Part shown: piece by piece, positions 12,101 through 20,573 of the stretch | Layout: every line of letters starts with the position of its first letter | Numbering within the stretch: the stretch's first letter is position 1 | Assembly: GCA_026419785.1 (NCBI GenBank) | Contig: JAODTK010005780.1 | Location: 186,001-250,000, forward strand | Source: Sclerodactyla briareus | Taxonomy: Eukaryota > Echinodermata > Holothuroidea > Dendrochirotida > Sclerodactylidae | DNA length: 64,000 bases | Direction: 5' to 3' | Translations under genes and position numbers: made by a program | Notes under the pieces: generated by a model | The model's input: the letters and a program-made list of their open reading frames with translations, nothing else | The model's database searches: none | Told to the model about the DNA's origin: nothing

Positions 12101-15100
12101 GTTGAAAATTTATTTGACGTCATGATCTGTAAAATTTGACCTTTGACTCTAGGTAATTTCTCCACACAGATGGATGTGTGGACTGCATAGATTTGCTTTC
12201 CGGACAGAGAACGAAATTAGTGAATTAATAACCAGTGTCATGGCCATTTTATTTGTTAATATGATTGGCTGGGACAATTTTTGGAGACTAACTTTCATCA
12301 GCTGTGAATAAATAGGCCTAGAACAGATTAGATCTGGGACAGAGGTGAAGGTGTGACCCCCATTGAGCAAGAAATGTCTCTGTTCTTCACATAGGCAATT
12401 ACTTTGGGGACCTGTGAAAACTGGAATCAACTGTGGCAAAATAGTAGCAACCTCACTTAAGATGGTTTTAGTGCATACCTGATTCCCATGATCATTGTAA
12501 AACTTACCAGGAAAGAGGTATTGAGAGTAAACAAGTTGAAGATGAAATTTGAAGACTGCTAGGAACTTAAGTACAACTAGCGCTGTATTAGCTGCTGGCC
12601 ACATACTCCGATATTGTCAGTTGTTTACCAGTTTCTATGAATAGGGTAATATTTGTGAGGCGCTCTGATCACTATGGTGGGAAGGTGGAAAAGTACCCAG
12701 GAATTATATTACATGTTTTATATCATTTTTCAGCCTCCCATCGGTAGTATTGACCTGAGGGAATGCATAACGAAGGAAGTTGCTCAGATATCAAGGATCC
12801 TCTGCGCCAGGCCCAATACGTTTGAGCTGGTCACATCGAGGCCGGCATCGCGATACGATAAGGAAACGCTGGTGTCTTCGTGCAACAACTCAGTACTAAC
12901 AACGAAGTGAGTGATAATATTTCCTAATGTATAATATTTCACGATGGAAGATTGCAAAGAGGGAAATGAGTCATTCACAATTAGCACAATGAACTGTCTG
13001 TAACTCTAATGTACCTGTCAGTGGTATGACCCACCCCACCCTCCTACTCTTCCAGAAAAGGTGTGCCAATGCACCTCTTAGACAAAACTTGTTGAATCAG
13101 TGTTAGCGCTAAGAAATAATTTTTGGGAGGGAATTCCCCCCGAAGAATTTTTTTGGGAGGGATTTTGAAAATCTAGGAGGGACCTTATTCTTCCGGCCAT
13201 TTTTCGCACAAATTCCCCCACAAAGTTCAGGCGACCTATGGAAAAATAACTTTCTTAACTAAAACCTCATGACTGCCCTGTAACAACATTATACTATCGT
13301 CCTTAAGCTGCGTTTCCATGCACGCGGGCGGGCGTTTTGGAAGACTCGTTTCCATGCCCGCGGCGGGCGTTTTGTTGAGTCACGCACCTCTTTTACTTTT
13401 AGTGTGTATATGCGCTATATAAGAACCGATGTAGCCTACTATCATTAATATTGTTATTATTATTGTTATTATTATTGTTATTATATTGTTGTTGTTGTTG
13501 TCCTTGTCGTTGCCGTTGTTGTTGTTGTTTTTGTCGTTGTCGTTGTTGTCATTGTCGTTGTTGTCGTTGACGTTGTGTCAAACACCGGACGCATACTATT
13601 GTTAAAACCTAAACACCGTGTTCATTTCTGAAAACCATTGTTCTGAATGTCAACGATTACGGCCCACCATTAAAACTTCACAATTGACAGGTTTTGGAGA
13701 TTTAATTAGCAAATACTTGACATATCATCAGTTTTAACAGTAAATATGTGTTCAAAAAGGTGTCTAGCTGTTGAATATAGACCACAATCTGTATAAAATC
13801 TCACACCTAGTAATGTTGCAAACTAGTTTTGAATGTTGTTTGGAACATTACATTATTTGAACCTAATTGCCTCCTACTCTCCATTAATCCAAGCTTCAAG
13901 CCGGTAAGATTGCAGGGAAATCCCCGGGAATTGATTGCAAAATACCACACGGACACGCGGGCAGGCGGAAAAAAAATCGCTACATGACCGATTCGAGAAA
14001 ACGCCCCCGCTCCATTGAAAATAACGATGAGCGATTTTAGACGCCCGCCCGCCGCCGCGTGCATGGAAATGCGGCTTTACACTTAACTAACTCATGCATT
14101 GTGTTTGGTCATGAGACCTAAATACTCTGGTATCTGAGACTATTTTCAAATCCTGCAGCACCGAAAAAAGGTACCATATCCCACCGAAAGGCATATCTTT
14201 CATCAGCAATTTTTCCCGCAAAAAAAAAACCCAAAAAACCAAGTTATTCTCCTAGGATTCTGGCTGCGCGTGCGGCAATCCCGCAATCCCGCGCCTTAGC
14301 GCGAACACTGCGTTGAATTTCTCATACATTCTCGTGCCATGCCGATTGCAGTCCCTTCCCCTCCCTCATACAATGTTCATTGTAACAGTTTTCTGTGGTT
14401 CAACATTGTATGGGTGGGGGGGGGGAAGGGGGGGTAGTGTTTGAGTATTCCAACAGTTTTGTCCAAGATTGTAGGTGGTCAACGATATTAGTATGATGGC
14501 ACACCCCTCAAGAAGAGTGATGCACCCACAGTTAACCCCCAAGAGACCACAGGCATGGTCTGCTGTACAACTGACTGATGATGACTCCTAAACCATTGTC
14601 AGGGGTAGTGGGTGGGTCCCAGTGCATAGCTGGGATCCCAGTTGCTGCCTGGGTCTGTTCAAGCAGACCATGTGACAAACTGGAATTTTGGTGCAGATCA
14701 GAGGCAGTGTCTGCTCATCATATCCTTGATATGCCTGTCTCATTCTTGTTGGGATATGGACGCAATCAATTGTTTTGTTTTTTTCTCTTCGCGAAGTGGC
14801 ACTCTTACTAGAATTCTGTTGGGTATGTTTGGTGTGCCTCTGTCCCTTGGCTGGAATACCCACTGAGTAGACAGAGTAACTTTTTGGGAATAAATCTCTT
14901 TGTCTCGTGGCATCTGCTGATGTGACAGAGGATGAGGTGGTAGGTTTGATTATCCCAAAAGACAGTAGCTTACTGAGGAGAACCAGTGGTGGTTTCTCTC
15001 TAATGTTTTCTTGGTTCTTAATGCCAAAGAGGAAAAATTGAGTGGATTAGATGCTCTCAACAGGATTCTAGTGGACCGAGGATGTTTGTAGAATGAGGAT

Positions 15101-15410
15101 GCCTCAGTACTTACTGCTGATACACACTATCAGGGTCTCTCTAAGTTATCTCCTTTTGTACAGGTACATAATATCTGGCTGATATAGAGAAGGGAGAGGT
15201 GGGGTGGATTGAATGCCCTCAGATGTAAAACAGAGACATTGCAGTACTTACATCAGTATGTCTCTAATATGTGATCATATTCTCTTGTTACAGGTACATG
15301 ATATCTGCTGATGTCAAGGAGGAGAGGATGGAGTGGATCGATGCCCTCAACAGAAAACCTTGGTCGACCTGAGAATGTGGAACAAGGATGCAGCAGTACC
15401 TACTGAGTAG
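92..15410 (+). CDS. anln: Anillin gene, 3' part (six exons placed, 5' end outside window)
   Basis: Anillin is the scaffold that links actin, myosin II, septins and RhoA at the cleavage furrow. It ends in an anillin-homology region followed by a PH domain. Six + strand exons match the C-terminal part of animal anillins in the correct order: 92-199, about 1234-1299, 7682-7805, 11005-about 11194, 12734-12906 and 15294-15410. Exon phases fit where they can be tested (3 to 4 phase 0, 5 to 6 phase 2). The assignment rests on linked motifs recalled from the family (AVRSCT, GTTKFMLSR, SGFGSWHRRWC, CARPNTFELVT, SADVKEER), not on a database search. One expected exon between the first two was not found. 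Exons 1, 3, 4 and 6 each need one or more single-base corrections to read through. Retained introns rule out a processed pseudogene. Sequencing error is more likely than decay but is not proven. The introns are loaded with tandem repeats and a MITE. Confidence 0.87.
200..1233 (+). other. Anillin intron(s); expected exon not found
   Basis: An anillin exon encoding the F-T-T-T-F-T-L-Q-D-V / D-F-E-I region should lie here but was not recognised. A 114-codon + ORF (632-976) has no known relative. Its 3' part (atttcacctgt...gttacatgatcattg, 881-915) resembles 4118-4165, which suggests a dispersed repeat. A G run lies at 1014-1027. Confidence 0.6.
1234..1299 (+). CDS. anln: Anillin exon: basic linker before the PH domain (tentative)
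   Basis: Between a plausible acceptor (cacccttgtag, ending at 1233) and a perfect donor (gtgagt at 1300) lies an open 22-codon segment ending SLTPKKLRKAAAK. Vertebrate anillin has a similar basic stretch with I-T-P-K-R-L between the homology region and the PH domain. The length is divisible by three. The segment is short and low in complexity, so the call rests on position, splice sites and the TPKKL core. An alternative acceptor at 1250 would shorten it. Confidence 0.45.
1722..1852. repeat. Small foldback element with CCCTAA motifs
   Basis: CTACAATTCCCACC near 1725-1738 is matched by its reverse complement GGTGGGAATTGTAG at about 1837-1850. The inside carries CCTAACCCTAA-type runs (1743-1768) and ATTGTCCGGGTAGG / GTTGTCCAGGTGGG repeats. 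The same GGAATTGTCCGGGTG core forms a minisatellite at 29.7 kb, so this is a dispersed repeat family. Confidence 0.6.
2450..2765. repeat. Degenerate tandem repeat (CGGATnTTnnTGAAACTTGG-like unit)
   Basis: A block resembling CGGATTTTGTGAAACTTGG recurs near 2472, 2604 and 2732, about 130 bp apart, with AATTTCAAAAGTT before the first and last copies and a GGTCAATGGGGGTCATT-like block between. It lies in the large anillin intron. No coding content is recognised. Confidence 0.5.
2766..4467 (+). other. Large anillin intron, unassigned sequence
   Basis: Short ORFs on both strands (for example 2946-3224 and 3287-3556, +) show no recognised motif and lack convincing splice sites. Nothing else is seen apart from the dispersed block at about 4118-4165. 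Confidence 0.5.
4468..4690 (+). repeat. Single copy of the 300-bp AGGTCA repeat
   Basis: It begins with a GT run and carries the marker blocks of the family in order: cagcttgtaaaacacgat, ctcatacttggta, gttccccatgatgagtaca, gaacccaattg, ggtcaggtcagag, gtcaaagtctgaaaacc, aatggttggtctgat. It lies in an anillin intron and is the first member of the family in the window. Confidence 0.75.
4691..6611 (+). other. Large anillin intron, unassigned sequence
   Basis: No repeats of known family and no recognisable exon. ORFs here (up to 98 codons) overlap on opposite strands and look random. Confidence 0.5.
6612..7185 (+). repeat. Two tandem units of the AGGTCA repeat (period about 292 bp)
   Basis: The block ggtctgatcagg starts units at about 6617 and 6909. 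Each unit runs through cttcatggggagtacagg, gttgatattttggcc, ggatggatgaagctcatac, ccccatgatgagtacatg and ends in ggtcaggtcagaggtca. The GAGGTCA blocks form direct repeats spaced by one base (6852-6864). The two units are far more alike than the copies at 8-10 kb. The ORFs here are repeat translations. Confidence 0.85.
7682..7805 (+). CDS. anln: Anillin exon: strand-rich segment before PH domain, one frameshift
   Basis: The acceptor is attcaacag (ending 7681; nearby AGs are possible) and the donor is gtgagt at 7806. One frame gives RGLTAVRSCT, and the next frame gives AIVGSGRLTLASCGTTKFMLSR in two linked halves. Joined by a single missing base after TGTACCTT, this matches the anillin block G-G-L-S-A-V-R-T, then A-L-V-G-S, then G-N-T-K-F-V-L. 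The exon ends in phase 0 after the Arg codon. The next exon begins VPLTSPLEG, the expected continuation. The frameshift makes two overlapping short ORFs, neither of which looks like a gene on its own. Confidence 0.8.
7960..8160 (+). repeat. Degenerate AGGTCA repeat fragment
   Basis: Decayed forms of the family blocks occur in order (gagtacatgatcctta, ggtcatacaggaggtc, cattTagtgtgtagcttcc, acaagaaccctatt). It lies just downstream of an anillin exon donor, inside the intron. Confidence 0.55.
8190..9930 (+). repeat. Main AGGTCA tandem array, about six units of 300-317 bp
   Basis: The marker gcttgtaacacgataac starts units at about 8247, 8552, 8852, 9160 and 9477, with a truncated unit to about 9900. 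Each unit carries gatggatgaagctcatac, gttccccatgatg, gaaccctattgttttt, a cluster of AGGTCA half-sites, and cttatggggagtacagg. Copies differ mainly by single-base indels. The array sits in the intron between two recognised anillin exons. Confidence 0.88.
10060..10520 (+). repeat. Decayed AGGTCA repeat units at array edge
   Basis: Family blocks are still visible (gcagttttggcttgaaaac, gtttctttgggtcag, cttgtaaacatgataa, cggcttgtgaacatta, accctgaaccctactg) but are more degraded than in the main array. This is the expected decay gradient at the edge of a tandem array. Confidence 0.55.
11005..11194 (+). CDS. anln: Anillin exon: start of PH domain, several frameshifts
   Basis: The acceptor cacctcgtag ends at 11004. 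The exon opens VPLTSPLEGSLPL, then after a shift NGFLT, then after another shift SGFGSWHRRWCTLARG, and ends with YP-P-DD. The order matches anillin (linker, G-F-L-T, S-G-F-G-A-W-H-R-R-W-C, then Y-W-x-Y-P-D-D), where the W-H-R-R-W-C block is the first strand pair of the PH domain. At least three indels are needed, including one at a run of seven C. The 3' edge is uncertain: gtaatg at 11195 is the nearest GT donor. Confidence 0.85.
11195..12733 (+). other. Anillin intron, unassigned; one 151-codon minus ORF
   Basis: A minus-strand ORF at 12149-12604 starts MWPAANTALVV and has no known domain, in the intron before the central PH exon. With this ORF search space, one frame of this length is expected by chance, so it is not called as a gene. 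Confidence 0.5.
12734..12906 (+). CDS. anln: Anillin exon: central PH domain, reading frame intact
   Basis: The acceptor is atttttcag (ending 12733) and the donor is gtgagt at 12907. The single open frame reads PPIGSIDLREC, then ICARP-style CARPNTFELVT, then DKETLVSSCNNSVLTTK, without a break. This is the most conserved part of the anillin PH domain (I-D-L/N-L-x-x-C, C-A-R-x-N-T-F-E-L, D-R-E-T-L-V). The exon has 57 codons plus two bases (AA), which join a G at the start of the next exon to make Lys. It is the cleanest exon in the window and anchors the gene identification. A longer ORF that begins upstream includes intron sequence. Confidence 0.95.
13303..14086. mobile_element. MITE-like element with GC-rich inverted ends, flanked by TTAA
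   Basis: TTAA at 13303 is followed by GCTGCGTTTCCATGCACGCG. The right end (14050-14078) is the reverse complement, CGCGTGCATGGAAATGCGG, followed by TTAA at 14083. GGGCGGGCGTTTT extends the inverted repeat. The left end is also duplicated in tandem at about 36 bp (second TTTCCATGCCCGCG at 13350). The interior (about 780 bp) holds a GTT/GTC microsatellite and no transposase. TTAA target duplication is typical of piggyBac and some other superfamilies, so this would be a non-autonomous derivative. It lies in the anillin intron between the last two exons. Confidence 0.62.
13440..13575. repeat. (TTGTTA/GTTGTC)n microsatellite
   Basis: An imperfect trinucleotide tract of TTG/GTC/ATT units inside the MITE-like element. 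Confidence 0.8.
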
Positions 15411-15530
15411 ACAAGATCCATCATTCTCTGATGTGGCATTCGCTGCTGAATAAAAGTAGTGGGTTTCAGAATAATGGTGAACAATGATGCAGCAGTATGT
15501 ACCGAGTAGCTGACATGGTTTTCAAACTGC
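14862..15530 (+). repeat. Tandem array of degraded copies of the anillin terminal exon
   Basis: Around the intact-looking last exon, partial copies recur: a stop-end copy (actgagtagacag) at about 14864, an SADV-like start at about 14908-14945, an exon body at 15031-15115 (reads DALNRILVD), another at 15172-15260 preceded by its own acceptor (cttttgtacaggtacata), the coding copy at 15294-15410, and a 3' remnant at 15455-15525. Units repeat every 120-160 bp and include the intron pieces with pyrimidine tracts. The non-coding copies contain in-frame stops. They look like fossil exon duplicates. Confidence 0.72.
15294..15410 (+). CDS. anln: Anillin terminal exon (PH domain end and stop), one frameshift
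   Basis: The acceptor is tcttgttacag, ending 15293. The exon starts with the G that completes the split Lys codon and reads YMISADVKEERMEWIDALNR. After a one-base error in the run aaaacc it continues LVDLRMWNKDAAVPTE and stops at TAG 15408-15410. Vertebrate anillin ends its PH domain with S-A-D-T-K-E-E-R, L-N-Q-V-L-V-D-I-R-L-W and D-A-C. The uncorrected frame stops at TGA 15370. The exon is embedded in a tandem array of degraded copies of itself. No poly(A) signal can be assigned; AATAAA occurs just downstream at about 15450 and again near 17086. Confidence 0.92.
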
Positions 15531-17744
15531 TCAACTGACACTCTGAGGTGACACTGCAAAATTAAGGTCCCTGGTCAAGTTTACTCCCATGTTAATCGCA
15601 ATTATCACAATTATTCGGCCATCGCTTGAAAAAGCTCACATGGGTCCTCTTCTCATTTTGAAAGCCTGAGTTCCCATGGTGTTGTATTTCCATGTAATCC
15701 TTTCATGTTGGCAATATCCTGGGACAGAATGTCCCGGTTGATGTGTAGAGACCTCGATGCTTGTAGATTTTGCAATTTACTCAAATGATAATTGACAGCA
15801 AATACTCTGAATTAGTACTGTATTCCTTCAAAATGCTGAGCAGCGCCTTCAACCTCTTAAGGTGTGGAGACTTGCGCTAACCTTTTTCAAGGTGTGGCAT
15901 CAAACATTCGGCTATAACTTACATTTGTCTCAATGTAGCTTGGTTCAATAGCACAGTCAACAATATTCGTTGCAAACATCGGTAAATACTGTGATGTAGG
16001 ATACAATGTTACTGTCATCAGAGAAATTCAAGTGATGTAGCCTCGTTTCAGCAACAAAATGCACACTAAACATTGTTGGATAGCCAATAGGAATGGGATC
16101 ATAACATAACGTTACCACTAGCCTAATGTTAGCCCTTTTGTAGAGTGTGTGTACATTGTTAAAACTAGGCTGAATACATTTGTTTCCTGGGTCTCATCAG
16201 TGCTTCTTGATAGTTTCTTGCAAGGGCCCGGGGCTATTATAGAAGAACTACAGTAGTTGAGATATGGACCTGCATGGGGTAATGTGCCAGGTATTTGGAA
16301 TAGGAGAGTGAAAACTTGTTGAACTTTTTATCATTAGACCTTGGTAGAGGTATGACCGAAAGTGTAATTTATTTTATTCGCACCAGCAGATATGGTAAAA
16401 TTTTGCATAGCAAAATATATAAAGTGCTCCATAAGTTGTATTTGTTCATAACCACAGGACGAGTCCAACTTTGCAACTGTTTTGAAATTGTAGGTGACGT
16501 TGAACTTGTTAATTATCCTGACTGTAGAAAATCTCCCAATAACCACGCATTCGGTATTTAGCAGTCCATTTGTCCATAAATCTTCACATTGTCTATTTAT
16601 CAATACCGGAGTCATTCTGGGTAATTATGCCCTGTTTGATCATGATTGGTTTAATATATTGTAATTTTATGGGAAGTGATTTCTAATGGTCGTACTATTT
16701 CCTACAGCTGGGTTATAATAGAAAAGTTTTATAGATGAAGTGCCAGCTACAAGCAATCAAGTGGCACGAAGCTACATAGTTGTCCAGTTGCTTGAATGAA
16801 AATGCTAGCTGATGACATCTGCATCTCAGTGTCATTATTTCAGAGGCTCAGAGTGACAATTTCTTCCCTCAACGCTTTGTATGACATCACAACGGGCTTT
16901 GGTCCAGTAAGTCTGTTCAAATCATTAACTCTGTCTCTCGTAGATTCGGCATTCAGTGAGAGGCGTGGCGGTCATCGTAGGAAACCATTTGTTTCTCGGT
17001 TCTTCTCGCACTAAATTTGGAAATTCACATTTTGAATGGGAATTCTCTCCATTTTTCTTGTATTTTTATATCATGTATCGTCTATAATAAAGCTTTTGTA
17101 TTAACAAAAAGACATTCTTGAGTAATTCTTCTCGTTTTTGCTGTGGAGTGTGTGGATGGTAGCAGAAGCCTTTCTCAAAGTATGATGATCGTGCAAGTAT
17201 GACTCCGCTTTCTGTTCATTACATTATGGAAATCGAATTCCCAACCGAATCTGCCGATCCACGTGTGCCAATGAAGCGCTATCAGCAAATTCCCGTTGTG
17301 ACGAAACCTGGGGGTCTGCAGGAACCCCTGTATTGCATAGTCAAAGTGAAACATGCACTTATGAAAACTTTGGAAAACAGCATGGGATTTGACTGGAAAA
17401 CTTTGTCACTCATTTGTATCGTTCGTTCTTTGTGAATAACCATCTTCTGGTGTTGTCCTGTCAAGCGCCAAATTGCAGCATCACTGTGGTACAGTCTATG
17501 AGTCGCCTTTGCATTGTCCCTCCCCCGTCGTGACGTTATTACTCCCTAAATCATCAAAAGTAATTGGAATAACCAACGTGGCACCTAGGCTTGAAGCCCG
17601 GAGCCAAAAACTAGAAGAGTGGCAGAAAATGTTGCACTGAACTTTAAAAAAAACTATGACCCTCCTCACACCGTTATGACAACTTCTGCGGGCAACAACT
17701 CTAGAGGGTGTCTTCCGCCCCTCTTGGAGTAATGTCTCTGAAAC
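15531..17744. other. Region downstream of anillin, nothing recognised
   Basis: It probably includes the anillin 3' UTR. AATAAA near 17086 in an AT-rich context is a possible distal poly(A) signal. ORFs are short and on both strands. Confidence 0.45.
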
Positions 17745-18300
17745 TCTGGACTGTTCACTGCATCCTCTGGGCAATGGTTAAGGAAGGTCCAAAGGGTTTT
17801 AGGATTAATCCGAAGGAACCTGTAAAGCTGTAATGCCAAAGTAAAAAGAAACAGCTCAAAACTGGTCTCACTCCATCCTTGACTATCTCAACCTCTGGCC
17901 CAACACCGACAGAAGAACATACACTCTCTAATAACATCACGACAGGCAGCTAGATTCTGTAAATCAGATATTGTAGAGAGTCCATGCACAGTCACACACG
18001 AATCCTTCCTCAATGAGTTGGAATGGGCCCCGTTGGATGTAGTGAAGAAGAATAAAGAGCGTCTGATTATGAATGTCACAATGCTTCACAATCATGTTGA
18101 ACGTTCCAGTCGCAACTATGTTACCTTCACCCCCCAAATCCCAGGGGGACATAAATCAAAAACTTGTCCATTCCCCGCCAGAACAAAGCGTCCAACATTC
18201 GTTCTTCCCCAATCAACATTGCTGATTGGATCTTCTTCCTTGCAAATGTAGTTACTACACAATCCATTCAAAGTTCAGAAACTGAGATCAAGAAGTTCGC
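17745..18300 (+). mobile_element. Non-LTR retrotransposon fragment (C-terminal tail of reverse transcriptase ORF)
   Basis: Translated across frames the segment gives KVQRVLGLIRRN, then LNELEWAPLDVVKKNKERLI, then FPARTKRPTF and IADWIFFLANVVTTQSIQS, then KTEIKKF-like residues. This is the usual order at the end of the RT ORF in CR1/Jockey-type LINEs: VQRRA, W-x-P-L-x-x-R-R, P-F-A-R-T, S-x-x-x-x-W-N-x-L-P, and an S-x-x-x-F-K-x-x-L helix. Frames break at least three times. No catalytic FADD region is present, so only the 3' end of the element is here. It is on the same strand as, and downstream of, anillin. Confidence 0.6.
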
Positions 18301-18484
18301 ACATTCTCAGGACCTGCGCGAATTGTTTCTAGTGATGTTTCCATGTTGGCGACTTTTAGCCCGCCGACTACAGATCCAGCCTTAAATTTTGCTATCAGAT
18401 TTCATGTCCTCTTTACAAAGAAATCTGGTAGCAGACGACATGTACAAGGCTTGGTCGTGACTAAGGGCATTTAATATGCCTTCA

Positions 18485-18640
18485 GCTAGTAAACATAAGC
18501 ACTCAAACAGGCCTGAATGGGTGAATCTCATACTTGATATGTGTGGTTTTTCCCCACCATAAGTACATGATCTTATTTTTCTTTCACTCCGGTCAGGGTT
18601 CAACATGTATTTCAGGTCAAAGGTCATCAAAGGGCATAAT
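18485..18640 (+). repeat. Isolated degenerate AGGTCA repeat copy outside anillin
   Basis: The blocks gaatctcatacttgatatg, ccccaccataagtacatgat and ttcaggtcaaaggtcatc occur in family order. It shows that the family is dispersed and not confined to the anillin introns. Confidence 0.6.
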
Positions 18641-18971
18641 TCACTATAAACTAATATGGTAGATGTTAAAAAACTAGGAATATTCAGAAGGCAATGTTAT
18701 GAATGTGGAAGCTTTGGGGTGTTCTGGATGCCTCCCTAGTACAACCTGGGCTCCTTTGGGAACACGTTATCTTGGTATTGGTTGACAAGATTCCAGAGGA
18801 ATATTCAGACGGTTCACGTATTCTGTTGCCACAAAAAAGACCTTATGGATTTGACATCAGAGCCCAGGTTTACACGGCCGGCCGACGCATTGTCAAAGAA
18901 TCCTGAAATAATCGAAACGGGTGAAAAGTATAAGATATGATCAAGTCTACTGTTTCCCAGACAATTCACAA

Positions 18972-19490
18972 GGGGGGGGGGGGGGGGGGGGCTGACACGA
19001 AAAGGACATATCTGCCCAAACGGGGTGCTGAAGACTGAGAAAGTGTCATTTTTACTGCCCGAGTCAGACTCACAAATCATCAACGACCTCATGGCTTTCA
19101 GAATATGGGAGTATTGGTATGGTCCTGTTGTGAATGTGCGTATATATGGCGAACCGGATACGAGGCGGAGTGGAAAGAATAATTTTTGGCGCATGGCAAT
19201 TAGGCGAAGGAAAACAAAAAAGTGAAAGGAATCGAACCAAATGTTTTAATATTCCCGAATGCCCACGTTCTTATGTCGCATGCTTGGAAGTTGCACAATT
19301 TTCGGCCGGCGTGCAGTCCTGTGCTCTTGAACATGATGAGCTCAAGCAGCTCACTTGGATAGATTAAGACTAGCTTGGTGTTTAGTTCCTTAGGGCACCG
19401 GGTACATGCGGGTGGACTAGCTGTCACGGCTGTTCTGTCGGTCGGCCTCGGTGCGCCCCCCCCCCCCCAGCCCCCCCCCCCCCCAACGCG
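18972..19490. other. Long homopolymer runs
   Basis: A run of about 18 G near 18972-18990 and two C runs (about 10 and 12) near 19456-19483. Such runs are hard to sequence and mark spots of unreliable length. Two ORFs crossing them (minus strand, 18814-19194 and 19200-19544) owe part of their length to Pro/Gly codons from the runs and are not supported as genes. Confidence 0.8.
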
Positions 19491-20573
19491 CTCCACACAA
19501 GCAAAACTGAAGATGCCTCTGCCTATTAGATCATATATTGCCAAGAGCGCGACTACTTAGGGAAAGTGTCACGGAGGATAGGAGGGGGTCCCCCCAAGCG
19601 AACATTGTCCTGCTGGCGAAGCTGCATGAGTGAAACTTCAGGGCGTGGTGAGTGTCTTCTCATGTTGAGCGTGTCCTAGTGACTTTTACCACAGTGAAAT
19701 TTGGATAGCGGGATCTGATAAATCCCCCATTATACACATCGGATCACACTTGTGATAGGGTGACTTGTTGCCCCTCCAAAATTCATGGAATAACAGGGCC
19801 ATACTTCAGGCAACATAATATACAGCTGGACAGTCATTGAAAGTTATAACTGAGACTTGATGGTTCCGGCTAGTAAAAAAAAGCAGGGGAAGTGGAGTCA
19901 CCATTTTGCAAAAACGTGTTCTACCCTTTACTCAAAACGAAATAACAAGATTAGCCTATCTATGCAAAAAATCCCGTTGAAAATTCAGGAATCCGGATAA
20001 TTTATGGCTTGATTCAACTTCTCTTGATAGGTGGGGCCTCAGCGGACGTTCAAGGCTACCGTGATATATGTCCCACAACGACTGAAAACAGGAACAACAC
20101 GCACACGAAAAATTGTTCAATATAGACCTAGTGTTACAGTATACTGTGAGAATGCGATTGAGCCTAACACACAAAACACATGCGTGTGAGTTCTATGTCC
20201 TAAATATTGTTTAAATTCCTGATTTCCACGGGAGTAAATGTAACCACTGAATGGTTCTTCATTCCTCGCGCTTTATTATGAGTTAAATTTGAACTAATTC
20301 ACCCTTGTAAACTCATTAACGCAGGACACTGGAATTCTACTCACTTTGATAGGGAAGCCTGTTTATGACAAGATGTTAGCCTTCAAAACACATGAATCAT
20401 ATGCTACGGGCTCTTCCACAGAAAACTCGCCCGGCGGAGACTCGGACTTTCTTAAAGTTGATATAGGGACGTGAAAGGGTGATACTGACCTGCAGAGGAA
20501 GATTAATATATCAAACATAATAATATAAAGCTAACAGGATCAGATTATTCAAGTGGGCGGGGGGGGGGGGGGG

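Noticed and set aside
12149..12604. 151-codon minus-strand ORF
   Set aside because: Lies in an anillin intron, no domain or splice context, and the length is within chance for this search space.
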